From NCBI RefSeq assembly GCF_017309185.1, contig NZ_JAEKJZ010000001.1, positions 2,480,001-2,544,000 of the forward strand: DNA of 64,000 nucleotides. The letters are read 5' to 3'. The position numbers were made by a program, and so were the translations under genes. The DNA comes from Roseibium aggregatum (GTDB lineage Bacteria; Pseudomonadota; Alphaproteobacteria; Rhizobiales; Stappiaceae). Positions within the stretch are counted from its first letter, which is position 1. Each line of letters starts with the position of its first letter. This document shows positions 26,702 to 34,807 of the stretch, piece by piece. Below the pieces are notes generated by a model that saw only the letters and a list, made by a program, of their open reading frames with translations, was not told the origin of the DNA and did not search any database.

Positions 26702-27501
26702 GCGCAGCAGGCCCGGAAGTACTTGATTCCGGCATCATGAAGGGAAAGGGCGCGGTTGTCAGTGGAGCCGGCAGCGGCATCGGACGCGCCGTGGCTCTCC
26801 GGCTATGCGCACTCGGCATGAATGTCTCTGGGGTCGGCCGCCGCGAGGAGGCGCTACAGGAAACCGCAGACCTTGCGCGCGATCTTCCCGGAACTTTCCG
26901 CGGGGTCTCGGTCAATGTCAGGGACACCGAAGCGCTTGAGGAAGCAATACGAGAGGCCGGCGATCTGCATGGTATAGACCTTCTCTTCAACAATGCCGGC
27001 GGCCAGTTTTTCGCCCCGGCGATCAAGATCAGCCGGCGCGGCTGGGACGCGGTCATCGACCTCAACCTGAACGCTATTTTCACTGCGACGAAGGCCGCCT
27101 ACCCTTACCTCAAGAAGGCGAAAGGTGCGGTGGTCAACATCTCCCTGTCTGGCGTGGACCGCGGATCCATGGGGCTCGCCCATTCGGTCGCGGCCCGTGC
27201 CGGCGTTCTCGGCCTGACGCGGTCGCTGGCACTCGAATGGGCCTGCGACGGCATCAGGCTCAATTGCCTTGGACCCGGAACGGTCGTCACGGCGGGACTG
27301 GCCGACGAGGCGGCCCGCGCCTTGCTAGACGGGCTGATCGCCGCCACGCCGATGGGCGAGCCGACGAGCGTGGAAGAAGTTGCCGAACTGACGGCGTTCC
27401 TTGGAAGCCCAGCCGCCCGTCTCATGACAGGCCAGTTGATACAGATCGACGGTGCCGCCCATCTGGGATCCGGACTTCACATGATCGAGGCACCTCAATG
27501 A
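26698..27501 (+). CDS. PECR-like SDR trans-2-enoyl-CoA reductase
   Basis: A 267-residue short-chain dehydrogenase. The cofactor loop SGAGSGIGRAV is normal, but the usual YxxxK is replaced: the segment reads LAHSVAARAGVLGLTRSLA, so Ser and Arg sit at the Tyr and Lys positions. From memory, vertebrate peroxisomal trans-2-enoyl-CoA reductase (PECR) has the same HSxAARAGV pattern, then SLALEWACxGIR, which is also found here, and a matching NNxGGQF segment. The protein is therefore probably an enoyl- or dienoyl-CoA reductase, not a broken alcohol dehydrogenase. It could reduce a ring or side-chain double bond in a CoA ester. Start and stop overlap both neighbours. Confidence 0.85.
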   Translation: MSAAGPEVLDSGIMKGKGAVVSGAGSGIGRAVALRLCALGMNVSGVGRREEALQETADLARDLPGTFRGVSVNVRDTEALEEAIREAGDLHGIDLLFNNAGGQFFAPAIKISRRGWDAVIDLNLNAIFTATKAAYPYLKKAKGAVVNISLSGVDRGSMGLAHSVAARAGVLGLTRSLALEWACDGIRLNCLGPGTVVTAGLADEAARALLDGLIAATPMGEPTSVEEVAELTAFLGSPAARLMTGQLIQIDGAAHLGSGLHMIEAPQ

Positions 27502-28655
27502 CACGCACACCACTCGAAGGCATCAGGGTCCTCGATCTGTCACGAGTGCTCGCCGGGCCGAGTTGTACCCAGACACTGGCCGATCTCGGTGCGGAAGTCT
27601 GGAAAATCGAGCACCCTGCGGGCGGAGACGACACCCGCGGCTGGATGCCGCCGGACATCGGCGGCGAATCCACCTACTTCCTGTGCTGCAACCGCGGCAA
27701 GAAATCGGCAACCGTCGACCTGAAGTCGGAAACGGGCCGCGCAGCGATCCGAAGCCTCGCCCTCGAGGCCGATATCCTGGTGGAGAACTTCAGGATCGGC
27801 GCGCTCGACGCAATGGGGCTCGGATATGAAGCTCTTGCCGAAATCAACCCGCGCCTCATCTATTGCTCCATATCTGGATATGGACGCACCGGTCCGCGCG
27901 CCGCCGAGGGCGGGTACGATTTCACCATCCAGGCTGAGAGCGGCCTCATGGCAATTACCGGCGATCCCGGCGGACAGCCGATGAAGCTGGGTGTCGCGAT
28001 CACCGACCTTGTGACCGGCATGAACGCGGCACAGGCGATCCTCGCCGCACTCTATGCCCGCGACCGAACCGGACGCGGCCAGAACCTCGACATCGCCCTG
28101 TTCGACTCGGCCGTCGCCATGCTGGCCAATGTCGCCAGCGGCTATCTGCAGACCGGCAAGGAAAGCCGCCGTTTCGGAAACGCGCACGCAACGGTGGTCC
28201 CCTACCAGTTGTTCGATACATCGGACGGCACCCTGGCGCTTGCCTGCGGCAATGACGCCCAGTTTCGCGCAATGTGTGAAGCCGCGCTCGAACGCCCGGA
28301 TCTGCCGGCGGACCCGCGTTTCACCCGCAACCGGGATCGGGTCGATAACCGGGAAGTTCTCATTCCAGTCCTTGCGGAGATCTTCAGCGGGCGAGCGACC
28401 GGTGAGTGGCTCACGAAACTCGAAACGGCCAAGGTGCCTTGCGGCAAGGTCCGCAAGGTAAGCGAAGTTTTTTCATCTCCCGAGGTCATGAAACGCGGTC
28501 TCGTCATCGAAGTTGCTGACCCAGTGCATGGTACGCTCAAGCTGGTCCGCTCGCCGTTGAACTTCAGTGACACCCCTCTTGCCGAGCCTACCGCTCCTCC
28601 GCGACTTGGAGAACACACGGACGAAATTCTGGGCCGCACGGTCATGGAGAACTGA
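27498..28655 (+). CDS. CaiB/BaiF-family CoA-transferase 2
   Basis: A 385-residue class III CoA-transferase with good family signatures: LEGIRVLDLSRVLAGPSCTQ, LADLGAEVWKIEHPAGGDDTR, GGYDFTIQAESGLMAITG and GVAITDLVTGMNA, where the Asp in ITD is the catalytic nucleophile position. The ATG at 27498 overlaps the preceding stop as ATGA; the longer frame from 27237 is a shadow of the reductase gene. It ends the rightward operon, followed by a likely terminator. Two unrelated-looking CaiB copies next to a ligase suggest two CoA-transfer steps or a heteromeric enzyme. Confidence 0.93.
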   Translation: MTRTPLEGIRVLDLSRVLAGPSCTQTLADLGAEVWKIEHPAGGDDTRGWMPPDIGGESTYFLCCNRGKKSATVDLKSETGRAAIRSLALEADILVENFRIGALDAMGLGYEALAEINPRLIYCSISGYGRTGPRAAEGGYDFTIQAESGLMAITGDPGGQPMKLGVAITDLVTGMNAAQAILAALYARDRTGRGQNLDIALFDSAVAMLANVASGYLQTGKESRRFGNAHATVVPYQLFDTSDGTLALACGNDAQFRAMCEAALERPDLPADPRFTRNRDRVDNREVLIPVLAEIFSGRATGEWLTKLETAKVPCGKVRKVSEVFSSPEVMKRGLVIEVADPVHGTLKLVRSPLNFSDTPLAEPTAPPRLGEHTDEILGRTVMEN

Positions 28656-29094
28656 TGGCGCCGGCCAGCGTGCCGGCATGCCAGCACTCGGTTTCAGAGC
28701 ATCCGTCGACCGGCTCACCAGCCCTGGAACCAAAGCACCCGCCCATCGGAGACGATCGGATGGGTTCTGCATCTTCAAAGAAGCCTCTCAACTGGCTCCC
28801 GCTTGCCCGAGTTGGGAAATCGGCGCTGGTCACAGCAGGAAGACCCGCCCAAGCTGGATCTGCCCGGAAAAGATCGGGGCCGCTGTTGAATATCCACGCC
28901 TCCCCGTCTTGATAACCGGGCGCAAGTTCGTATACCCCTGCGGGCATCGGGGGCTTGTTCGAAGAACCAGCCCCAAACACCGGACAAACAAGCTCCGCTT
29001 TAAAATGCCCGGTTTCGTTATCCTGCCGATGAAACGAGAAGGTAATTCGAATTTCGCCCCCTGCCCGTGAATTACGAACCGGAAGCCGTGCCCT
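28656..29094. other. Intergenic region after the catabolic island
   Basis: About 440 bases without a supported gene. It contains a terminator-like hairpin (28737-28766) and a second stem-loop, ggggcttgttc (28950-28960) pairing with gaaccagcccc (28964-28974) around GAA with one wobble, lacking a T-tract. Open frames here on both strands have no ribosome site or known motif. Confidence 0.55.
28737..28766 (+). terminator. Probable terminator of the rightward catabolic operon
   Basis: acccgcccatcggagacgat continues to cggatgggtt and folds into an imperfect stem. It is clearly related to the perfect nrdJ terminator at 9046-9075, sharing roughly 26 of 30 positions. The tail ttctgcatctt is moderately T-rich. 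Confidence 0.5.
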
Positions 29095-29526
29095 GTGAGC
29101 GGTTCCCTTGTCGGCCTTTTCGGTCTTTCCTTCCTCGCCGCTACCCTGCTTCCGGCACAGTCCGAGCTTGGGCTTTCCGCGTTGATTTATCTGGGGGACC
29201 AACCGGCCGCGCTGCTGATCGCGGTTGCCAGCCTCGGCAATACGCTCGGTTCGGTCGTGAACTGGGCCCTGGGACGCGGAGCGGTGTCCTATGCGCATGC
29301 GTCCTGGTTTCCGGTCAAGCCTGAGAAGCTGGACAGGGCGTCCGCCTGGTATCGCCGCTACGGCAAGTGGAGTCTCTTGCTGAGCTGGGCACCGTTCATC
29401 GGCGATCCGCTCACCCTGGCTGCCGGATTGCTGAAGGAGCCCTTCTGGCCGTTCCTGATCCTGGTCGCAATCGCCAAGACCGGGCGCTATATCGCGGTCG
29501 CGCTGGTCGCTCTGGAATTTCTTTAA
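29095..29526 (+). CDS. YqaA-family (DedA/VTT-like) membrane protein
   Basis: A 143-residue inner-membrane protein resembling E. coli YqaA. Shared segments are FLSFLAATLLPAQSE (here LSFLAATLLPAQSELGL), ASLGNTLGSVVNWALGR, WYRRYGKWSLLLSWAPFIGDPLTLAAGLL, and AKTGRYIAVAL. The SNARE-associated/VTT fold is linked to lipid transport or membrane homeostasis, but YqaA itself has no firm function. The start is a GTG at 29095 with a weak ribosome site; no better start is in frame. It stands alone. Confidence 0.85.
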   Translation: MSGSLVGLFGLSFLAATLLPAQSELGLSALIYLGDQPAALLIAVASLGNTLGSVVNWALGRGAVSYAHASWFPVKPEKLDRASAWYRRYGKWSLLLSWAPFIGDPLTLAAGLLKEPFWPFLILVAIAKTGRYIAVALVALEFL

Positions 29527-29780
29527 AAAATCTGGCTCACAGGGAGTCTCCACCTCCCCAGCCACAACCACAGAGCGATCGCAGAGCTGTTCGTTGACTC
29601 ACAATACTCAAGAGATCTGTTAATTCAAGAACTTCGCAAATTTTCGCACCCATCAATCATGCTTGATTATTTCCAATACAATGATAATGTTGAGAAAGTG
29701 AAGAGTTAACTCTAGACTACGCAAAGTATAAATACTGCCATCACCACAAAAAAACACTCAACAATAATTCAACGGAAAAA
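29527..29780. promoter_or_regulatory. AT-rich promoter region of bphO-bphP with two palindromes
   Basis: The region is markedly AT-rich. It contains AATCA-TGCT-TGATT (29655-29668) and a perfect 12-base palindrome AGAGTTAACTCT (29702-29713), followed at once by agACTACGCAAA. The decamer ACTACGCAAA recurs in the promoter region of the carbonic anhydrase gene near 54856. The binding proteins are unknown. Confidence 0.45.
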
Positions 29781-30326
29781 ATGCGCGATTTATTAAGGAA
29801 ATCAACTAAGAAAATCCATCAAATGGCTGAGAGCTCAATGACGGCCGGACCAAGTAGGCTTCGTGCAAATTACGAAAAATTCCAGACAGCAAACGCGATG
29901 GTTGTGCCGCCTTTCGAGGCCGCAGTAAAGTCCAAGACGGTGATCGATGCAGTTCCTTTCATCGACGAGCGCTGGCGTGCCGGAGCACTTCTCGGCAACC
30001 ATGACCATTTGGGAATGAAAGTACCCGCGTGCAAGGCAATGAACTTCGTTCCCGACAGGGCGTCTGTAGCCGGAGACCTATGTGCACTTGAGGGATCGCG
30101 TCTCGGATTCAAGTTTATTCTTCGCCAGCTGAATTCCCCAGTTTCAATCTTGCTGTCCCGGTTTCTCTCCCCTGGCGCGGGCCGGCACCTTTGGAATTCT
30201 TTCGTCCAATGGCTCAACAGACAAAATTGGACATCGGGTGAGATATCGACAACGCGCGTGAGCGCGTTATCGATCTTCAATGCAAACCTATCAGCCTGTG
30301 ACGACAGGGAGTTAGTCTTCGGATGA
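29781..30326 (+). CDS. bphO: Heme oxygenase (BphO-like), biliverdin-producing
   Basis: A 181-residue protein with the bacterial heme oxygenase pattern: LRKSTKKIHQMAE near the N terminus, where His13 fits the proximal haem ligand, YEKFQTANAMVVPPFEAAV, DRASVAGDLCALEGSRLGFKFI (the LEGSxLG segment) and WNSFVQWLN. It would open haem to biliverdin, the chromophore of the phytochrome encoded next. The stop overlaps the bphP start by four bases (ATGA), which supports the pairing more strongly than the rather diverged sequence alone. Ribosome site is weak. Confidence 0.85.
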   Translation: MRDLLRKSTKKIHQMAESSMTAGPSRLRANYEKFQTANAMVVPPFEAAVKSKTVIDAVPFIDERWRAGALLGNHDHLGMKVPACKAMNFVPDRASVAGDLCALEGSRLGFKFILRQLNSPVSILLSRFLSPGAGRHLWNSFVQWLNRQNWTSGEISTTRVSALSIFNANLSACDDRELVFG

Positions 30327-32896
30327 GCAATCAAACGTCTCCGGAAGTCGACCTGACAAATTGCGACCGGGAACCCATCCATCTGCTCGGCAGAGTCCAG
30401 TCCTTCGGTTTCCTGCTCGGCGTGACCTCCGACTGGATCATCTCGCATGCCTCGGAGAACATCGGGTCATTCCTGCCCGTTCCTTCTTCCGGATCTGTCT
30501 TGGGACTTCCTGTATCGACTCTTCTGAACGACCGCGCGCTGCATGCCGTCCGCAACCGGCTCCAGTTCCTGGGGGCGCGTCCGGGATGTGAAATCGCCAC
30601 AAATGTGGAGGTCGGTGAAAACGGCAGATGCTACGACATTTCCGTACACGTCTCCCAGCAGACAATTGTTCTGGAATTCGAACCGTCGCTCCCCCTGTCC
30701 TCGGTCAGCGACGAAGTGATCCAGGTCCAAAACGCCGTAACCCGCCTGGGCACAGCCAGGACAGTTGAGGAAACCCTTCAGTTTACGGTTCGGTTTGTCA
30801 GAGCCCTGACAGGTTACGATCGCGTCATGGCCTACCGTTTTTTGCCGGACGGAAGCGGCGAAGTGGCGGCTGAGGCCGTTCGAAGCGGGATGGCTGCATT
30901 TTTGAACCTCCGTTACCCCGCATCGGACATCCCAAAACAGGCGCGTGCTCTTTATGTGCGGACACCGATCCGCGTTATCGCAGATGTCCAGGACGCGGGA
31001 AGTCCGATCAACCCGGGCAACGGAGGCGCGGGGATAGACTTGTCGGACGCCGTTCTAAGAAGCGTTTCGCCCATTCACCTTGAGTATTTGCGTAACATGG
31101 GCGTCGGCGCTTCCATGTCGATCTCTCTTGTCGTCGACAATACGCTGTGGGGGCTCATCGCCTGTCACCACAACACGCCGAAACTTCTGTCTCAGTCGAC
31201 CCGCAACGCCCTGTCCCTGTTCGGACAGATTCTCTCGCTCGTATTGCGGGAGAGACTCGCGACCCAGGACCTGCATCTCGAACACGCGACCACGGAACTC
31301 AGCAACGCCATATCCCGAGTTGCCGGTTCGGAGGGCGGCCTCGGCGAGATTTTGGTTTCCTATTCGGACGAGCTGTTAAAGCTGATGGAAGCGGACGGAA
31401 TGACCCTGATGCTCGATGGACAGATCGAAAGTGTCGGTTCGACTCCGTCCAACGAAGAAATCGTCGTTGTCTCCAGGTTCCTGAACCGCAATCCGGCGGG
31501 CGTCATCTTTTCCAGTTCAGAACTCGGGACGCAATTGCCTGCCGCTGCCGACTTTGCCGAGCGTGCCGCGGGGCTCCTGGCAATCCCGATTTCAAAGTCT
31601 CCTCGCGACTACATCATGTTTTTCCGCCGCGAAGTGTCCAAGAAGGTCTCCTGGGCCGGCAATCCGGAAAAACCGGTGACTTTCGGTCCGAACGGTGCGC
31701 GGCTAACACCTCGAAAAAGCTTCGAAACCTGGCAACAAATTGTCCAGGGACAGAGTGAAGAGTGGCTCACCTCGCATCACCGGGCGGCGGAACAGTTGCG
31801 ACTGACAATTCTGGAGGTCGTTCTTCGCTTCATGGAGGAAGCCTCCAAGGAGCGAAAGCGCGCCGGTGAAAAACAGGAACTTCTGATCGCGGAACTCAAT
31901 CACCGTGTGAGGAACATCCTGAGCCTCGTCCGCAGCCTGTTGAACCAAACTCAATCGGATGACGTTTCAACTTCGGAGTTTGCCCGGATACTCGACAGCC
32001 GGATTCAGTCCCTGGCCCGTGCCCATGACCAGATAACCGAAGAAAACTGGTCTCCGGCGTCCGTGCGAAGATTGATCGAAACGGAGGCTGCGGGATACCT
32101 GAACGACAATGCGCATCGCCTCAAGGTAACCGGCGATGATGTCTTGCTGGTGCCGACCGCCTTTTCGACTGTAGCCCTCGTCGTGCATGAACTGATCACG
32201 AACTCGGCAAAATACGGCGCTCTTTCCGACCGGACCGGCAATGTATCCATCGGCTTCCAGCGCGATGCAGACAATTCCTTCGTGATGACCTGGGAGGAGA
32301 TCGGCGGACCTCCCGTCAAGGCGCCAACACGAAAAGGCTTTGGAACAACCATCATTGAACGAACCATACCCTTCGAGCTTCGCGGAGAAGCCGAAGTGGA
32401 TTTCGCGGTAACAGGACTGCGAGCCCGGTTCCGCATTCCTGAAATCCATCTAAAGGACGCACCCCGCGTCGTTGCCGTACCGGCCGCGGACCGGCAGCCC
32501 CCGGAAACGGCTGCCGATACCGAGGGTTTCCCGCAACGCGTTCTGCTGGTGGAAGACAACATGATTATCGCGATGGACGGAGAAGACGCACTGCGGCGCC
32601 TTGGAGCACAGGAAGTGGAAATTCGCGGAAATGTTGGCGCGGCGCTTCAGCTTCTCGACACCATCAAGTTCGACTTCGCTCTGCTCGATATCAACCTGGG
32701 CTCAGAGACCAGCATACCGATCGCGATTGAACTGATAGCAAAAAATGTCCCGTTTATCTTTGCCTCGGGCTACGGCGAAAACAGCACTCTTCCTAAAGAG
32801 GTTCGCGACATTCCCGTTCTCAGCAAACCCTATGACATGGAAGGCATACGCGCCGCGTGGGTGGGGGTGAGCCGGATCCAGGGAACTGGCTCATAA
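30323..32896 (+). CDS. bphP: Bacteriophytochrome HWE histidine kinase with C-terminal receiver domain
   Basis: A red/far-red light sensor of 857 residues. Order of parts: PAS with Cys14 (LTNCDREPIHLLGRVQ), the biliverdin attachment site of bacterial phytochromes; GAF with YPASDIPKQARALYVR (about residues 194-210); PHY region to about 510; HWE-type kinase with the phospho-acceptor His527 in AELNHRVRNIL and the ATP-binding HELITNSAKYGAL; then a receiver domain (VLLVEDNMII) with phospho-acceptor Asp789 in LLDINLG. Such hybrid HWE phytochromes occur in several alphaproteobacteria. The downstream target is not encoded here. It is translationally coupled to bphO. Confidence 0.96.
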   Translation: MSNQTSPEVDLTNCDREPIHLLGRVQSFGFLLGVTSDWIISHASENIGSFLPVPSSGSVLGLPVSTLLNDRALHAVRNRLQFLGARPGCEIATNVEVGENGRCYDISVHVSQQTIVLEFEPSLPLSSVSDEVIQVQNAVTRLGTARTVEETLQFTVRFVRALTGYDRVMAYRFLPDGSGEVAAEAVRSGMAAFLNLRYPASDIPKQARALYVRTPIRVIADVQDAGSPINPGNGGAGIDLSDAVLRSVSPIHLEYLRNMGVGASMSISLVVDNTLWGLIACHHNTPKLLSQSTRNALSLFGQILSLVLRERLATQDLHLEHATTELSNAISRVAGSEGGLGEILVSYSDELLKLMEADGMTLMLDGQIESVGSTPSNEEIVVVSRFLNRNPAGVIFSSSELGTQLPAAADFAERAAGLLAIPISKSPRDYIMFFRREVSKKVSWAGNPEKPVTFGPNGARLTPRKSFETWQQIVQGQSEEWLTSHHRAAEQLRLTILEVVLRFMEEASKERKRAGEKQELLIAELNHRVRNILSLVRSLLNQTQSDDVSTSEFARILDSRIQSLARAHDQITEENWSPASVRRLIETEAAGYLNDNAHRLKVTGDDVLLVPTAFSTVALVVHELITNSAKYGALSDRTGNVSIGFQRDADNSFVMTWEEIGGPPVKAPTRKGFGTTIIERTIPFELRGEAEVDFAVTGLRARFRIPEIHLKDAPRVVAVPAADRQPPETAADTEGFPQRVLLVEDNMIIAMDGEDALRRLGAQEVEIRGNVGAALQLLDTIKFDFALLDINLGSETSIPIAIELIAKNVPFIFASGYGENSTLPKEVRDIPVLSKPYDMEGIRAAWVGVSRIQGTGS

Positions 32897-33016
32897 AATT
32901 GTGCTTTCAGGCGTCAATCGGGCACAGAAAAGCAAGAAAAAGCCTGCGGAGCTATGCTTTCGCATGGGCCAATGGCTTTGACACGGCCTTTCAACGCCCG
33001 ATTGGTGTCTTCCGGA

Positions 33017-33079
33017 TCGCTCGGGAAAGGATTGTCTCCTGCGCTTTCACGCTTTGAATACAGTCCTTTCCTGAGCGAC
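33017..33079 (+). repeat. Long stem-loop downstream of bphP
   Basis: tcgctcgggaaaggattgt (33017-33035) can pair over 19 positions, with only two G-U wobbles, with acagtcctttcctgagcga (33060-33078). The loop is 24 bases. There is no T-tract, so it may be a message-stabilising structure, part of a small RNA, or a palindromic repeat. Confidence 0.5.
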
Positions 33080-33184
33080 CTGAACGCACAAGTTTGCGGG
33101 CCCACACCCCAGGGTACGGCAGCCAGCGCTCATACGGAATAGTCCTGGTTCGGCCTACACCTTCCAGGCTCGGCACGACGGATC

Positions 33185-33218
33185 TTGTTTTATCCCCCCC
33201 TGGGGGATAAAATCCCCC
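33185..33218 (+). promoter_or_regulatory. Promoter and CsoR/RcnR-type operator of the metal-efflux genes
   Basis: tatccccccctgggggata (33191-33209) is a C/G-tract flanked by inverted AT ends, the type of site bound by RcnR, InrS and DmeR. TTGTTT at 33185-33190 and TAAAAT at 33208-33213 with 17-base spacing fit a promoter around it. The next base run leads straight into the ATG at 33220, so the transcript may be leaderless. Confidence 0.7.
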
Positions 33219-33219
33219 C

Positions 33220-33477
33220 ATGACAGATCAACACAAACACGCAAGCCACCCCGGTCTGGTCAAGCGGTTGAAGCGCGCCGACGGACACCTGCGCCACGTC
33301 GTCGAGATGATCGAGGACGGGAAGCCCTGCGGTGAGATCGCGATCCAGCTTCAGGCCGTCGAAAAGGCGATTACCGCTGCCAAACGCATGCTGATTCACG
33401 ATCACATCGATCATTGCCTCGGTCATGGCGGCGAGCAGGATCTCGCCGAAATACGGGCGCTCGCCAAACTGCTTTGA
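33220..33477 (+). CDS. CsoR/RcnR-family metal-sensing repressor (DmeR-like)
   Basis: An 85-residue all-helical repressor. The metal-site residues fit the RcnR/DmeR subgroup for Ni/Co: N-terminal His residues (HKHASHPG), Cys37 in GKPCGEIAIQLQAV, and His60, His62 and His65 in LIHDHIDHCLG. The CsoR core (RLKRADGHLRHVVEMIEDG) is well conserved. Metal binding would release it from the C/G-tract operator directly upstream. No Shine-Dalgarno sequence precedes the ATG, and the -10 element ends six bases before it, suggesting leaderless translation. It is followed after seven bases by the exporter gene it probably controls. Confidence 0.92.
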   Translation: MTDQHKHASHPGLVKRLKRADGHLRHVVEMIEDGKPCGEIAIQLQAVEKAITAAKRMLIHDHIDHCLGHGGEQDLAEIRALAKLL

Positions 33478-33484
33478 GGGTTTC

Positions 33485-34807
33485 ATGCTGGGCGTCCTCG
33501 CCAATCGCACCTATCGGCATCTGTTCGCGGCACAGGTAATCGCGCTAATCGGTACCGGCCTTGCGACGGTCGCTCTCGGCCTGCTCGCTTTCCGGATCGC
33601 TGGCGACAAGGCCGGCCTGGTTCTCGGCACAGCGCTGGCGATCAAGATGATAGCCTACGTCACGCTGGCACCGATTGCTTCCGCATTTGCGGACCGGGTT
33701 CCAAGACGAGCCCTGCTGGTGGCCCTGGACCTTGTCCGGGCGACCATCGCGCTGGCGCTCCCGTTTGTCTCGGAAATCTGGCAGATCTACCTCCTGATCT
33801 TCCTGCTCCAGGCTGCGTCGGCCGGCTTTACACCAACCTTCCAGGCAACCATTCCCGACGTCCTCCCCGATGAAGCCGAATACACGCGCGCCCTTTCGCT
33901 GTCCCGGCTGGCCTATGACCTTGAAAACCTGCTCTCGCCGATGCTGGCGGCGGCTCTTCTGACGGTGGTCAGCTTTCCGGTTCTTTTCGGCGGCACGGTG
34001 CTCGGGTTCCTCGCCTCGTCGGCGCTGGTCGTCTCCGTGACCCTGCCATCACCCAAGCCGGCCGTTCCACGCGGCATCTGGGATCGGACCACGCGGGGCA
34101 TCCGCATCTATCTCGCCACCCCGCGTCTGCGGGGTCTGCTCTCCCTGAACCTCACGGTGTCCGCCGCCGGTTCCATGGTGATCGTGAACACGGTTGTTAT
34201 TGTCCAGGCCCGCCTTGGGCTGGGAGAAACGCAGGTCGCGCTTGCCCTGGCGGCTTTCGGTGGCGGCTCCATGGCCGCGGCGTTTCTTCTCCCCCGCCTG
34301 CTCGACCACATGCCCGACCGGCCGCCGATGATCGCCGGCGCGGCACTTCTCGCCGCCGGAACCTTGACCGGACCGTTTGCCACCTCTCTGACGGCCGTGA
34401 TGGCCCTATGGCTGATCCTCGGTTTCGGCTTCAGCCTGACCCAGACACCGAGCGGACGATTACTGCGCAGGTCGGCACATGCGGAGGATCGTCCGGCTCT
34501 CTTTGCCGCCCAATTCGCCCTCAGCCATGCCTGCTGGCTGATCGCCTATCCGCTGGCGGGCCGCTTCGGCGCCGCCCTGGGCCTTGACACCACCTTCGTC
34601 CTGATGGCGGGACTGGCCACCGTCGGTGTCGCGGGCGCTCTGCTGCTCTGGCCCGCGAAGGAACCCGAAACACTGCGCCATTCCCATCCGGACCTGCCAC
34701 CGGATCATCCCCATCTGAGAGAACATGGCACCAAGGACCATCGCCACCCGGTCGTGATCGACGACCTCCATGGGCACTGGCCGGAAAGCCGCTCGGCATT
34801 CCCCTGA
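33485..34807 (+). CDS. MFS metal exporter, NreB-like, with His-rich tail
   Basis: A 440-residue major-facilitator protein with about twelve hydrophobic segments (start VLANRTYRHLFAAQVIALIG). The cytoplasmic C-terminal tail is rich in His (HSHPDLPPDHPHLREHG, then KDHRHPVV and DLHGHW), as in the nickel-resistance exporters NreB/NrsD. The frame is open from 33425 inside the repressor gene, but the ATG at 33485 starts the conserved family N terminus. With the DmeR-like repressor it forms a two-gene Ni/Co efflux unit. The metal preference is inferred from the repressor type and the tail. Confidence 0.88.
   Translation: MLGVLANRTYRHLFAAQVIALIGTGLATVALGLLAFRIAGDKAGLVLGTALAIKMIAYVTLAPIASAFADRVPRRALLVALDLVRATIALALPFVSEIWQIYLLIFLLQAASAGFTPTFQATIPDVLPDEAEYTRALSLSRLAYDLENLLSPMLAAALLTVVSFPVLFGGTVLGFLASSALVVSVTLPSPKPAVPRGIWDRTTRGIRIYLATPRLRGLLSLNLTVSAAGSMVIVNTVVIVQARLGLGETQVALALAAFGGGSMAAAFLLPRLLDHMPDRPPMIAGAALLAAGTLTGPFATSLTAVMALWLILGFGFSLTQTPSGRLLRRSAHAEDRPALFAAQFALSHACWLIAYPLAGRFGAALGLDTTFVLMAGLATVGVAGALLLWPAKEPETLRHSHPDLPPDHPHLREHGTKDHRHPVVIDDLHGHWPESRSAFP

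Larger units (their letters stand above)
32897..33219. other. Intergenic region between bphP and the metal-efflux genes
   Basis: About 320 bases without a gene. It has a long stem-loop (33017-33079) and the operator and promoter of the DmeR-like gene at its right end; both are listed separately. Confidence 0.6.

Noticed and set aside
26698-27501. Broken (pseudogene) SDR because YxxxK is missing
   Set aside because: The substitutions match the PECR-type active site and the rest of the protein is well kept, so an intact enzyme is more likely.
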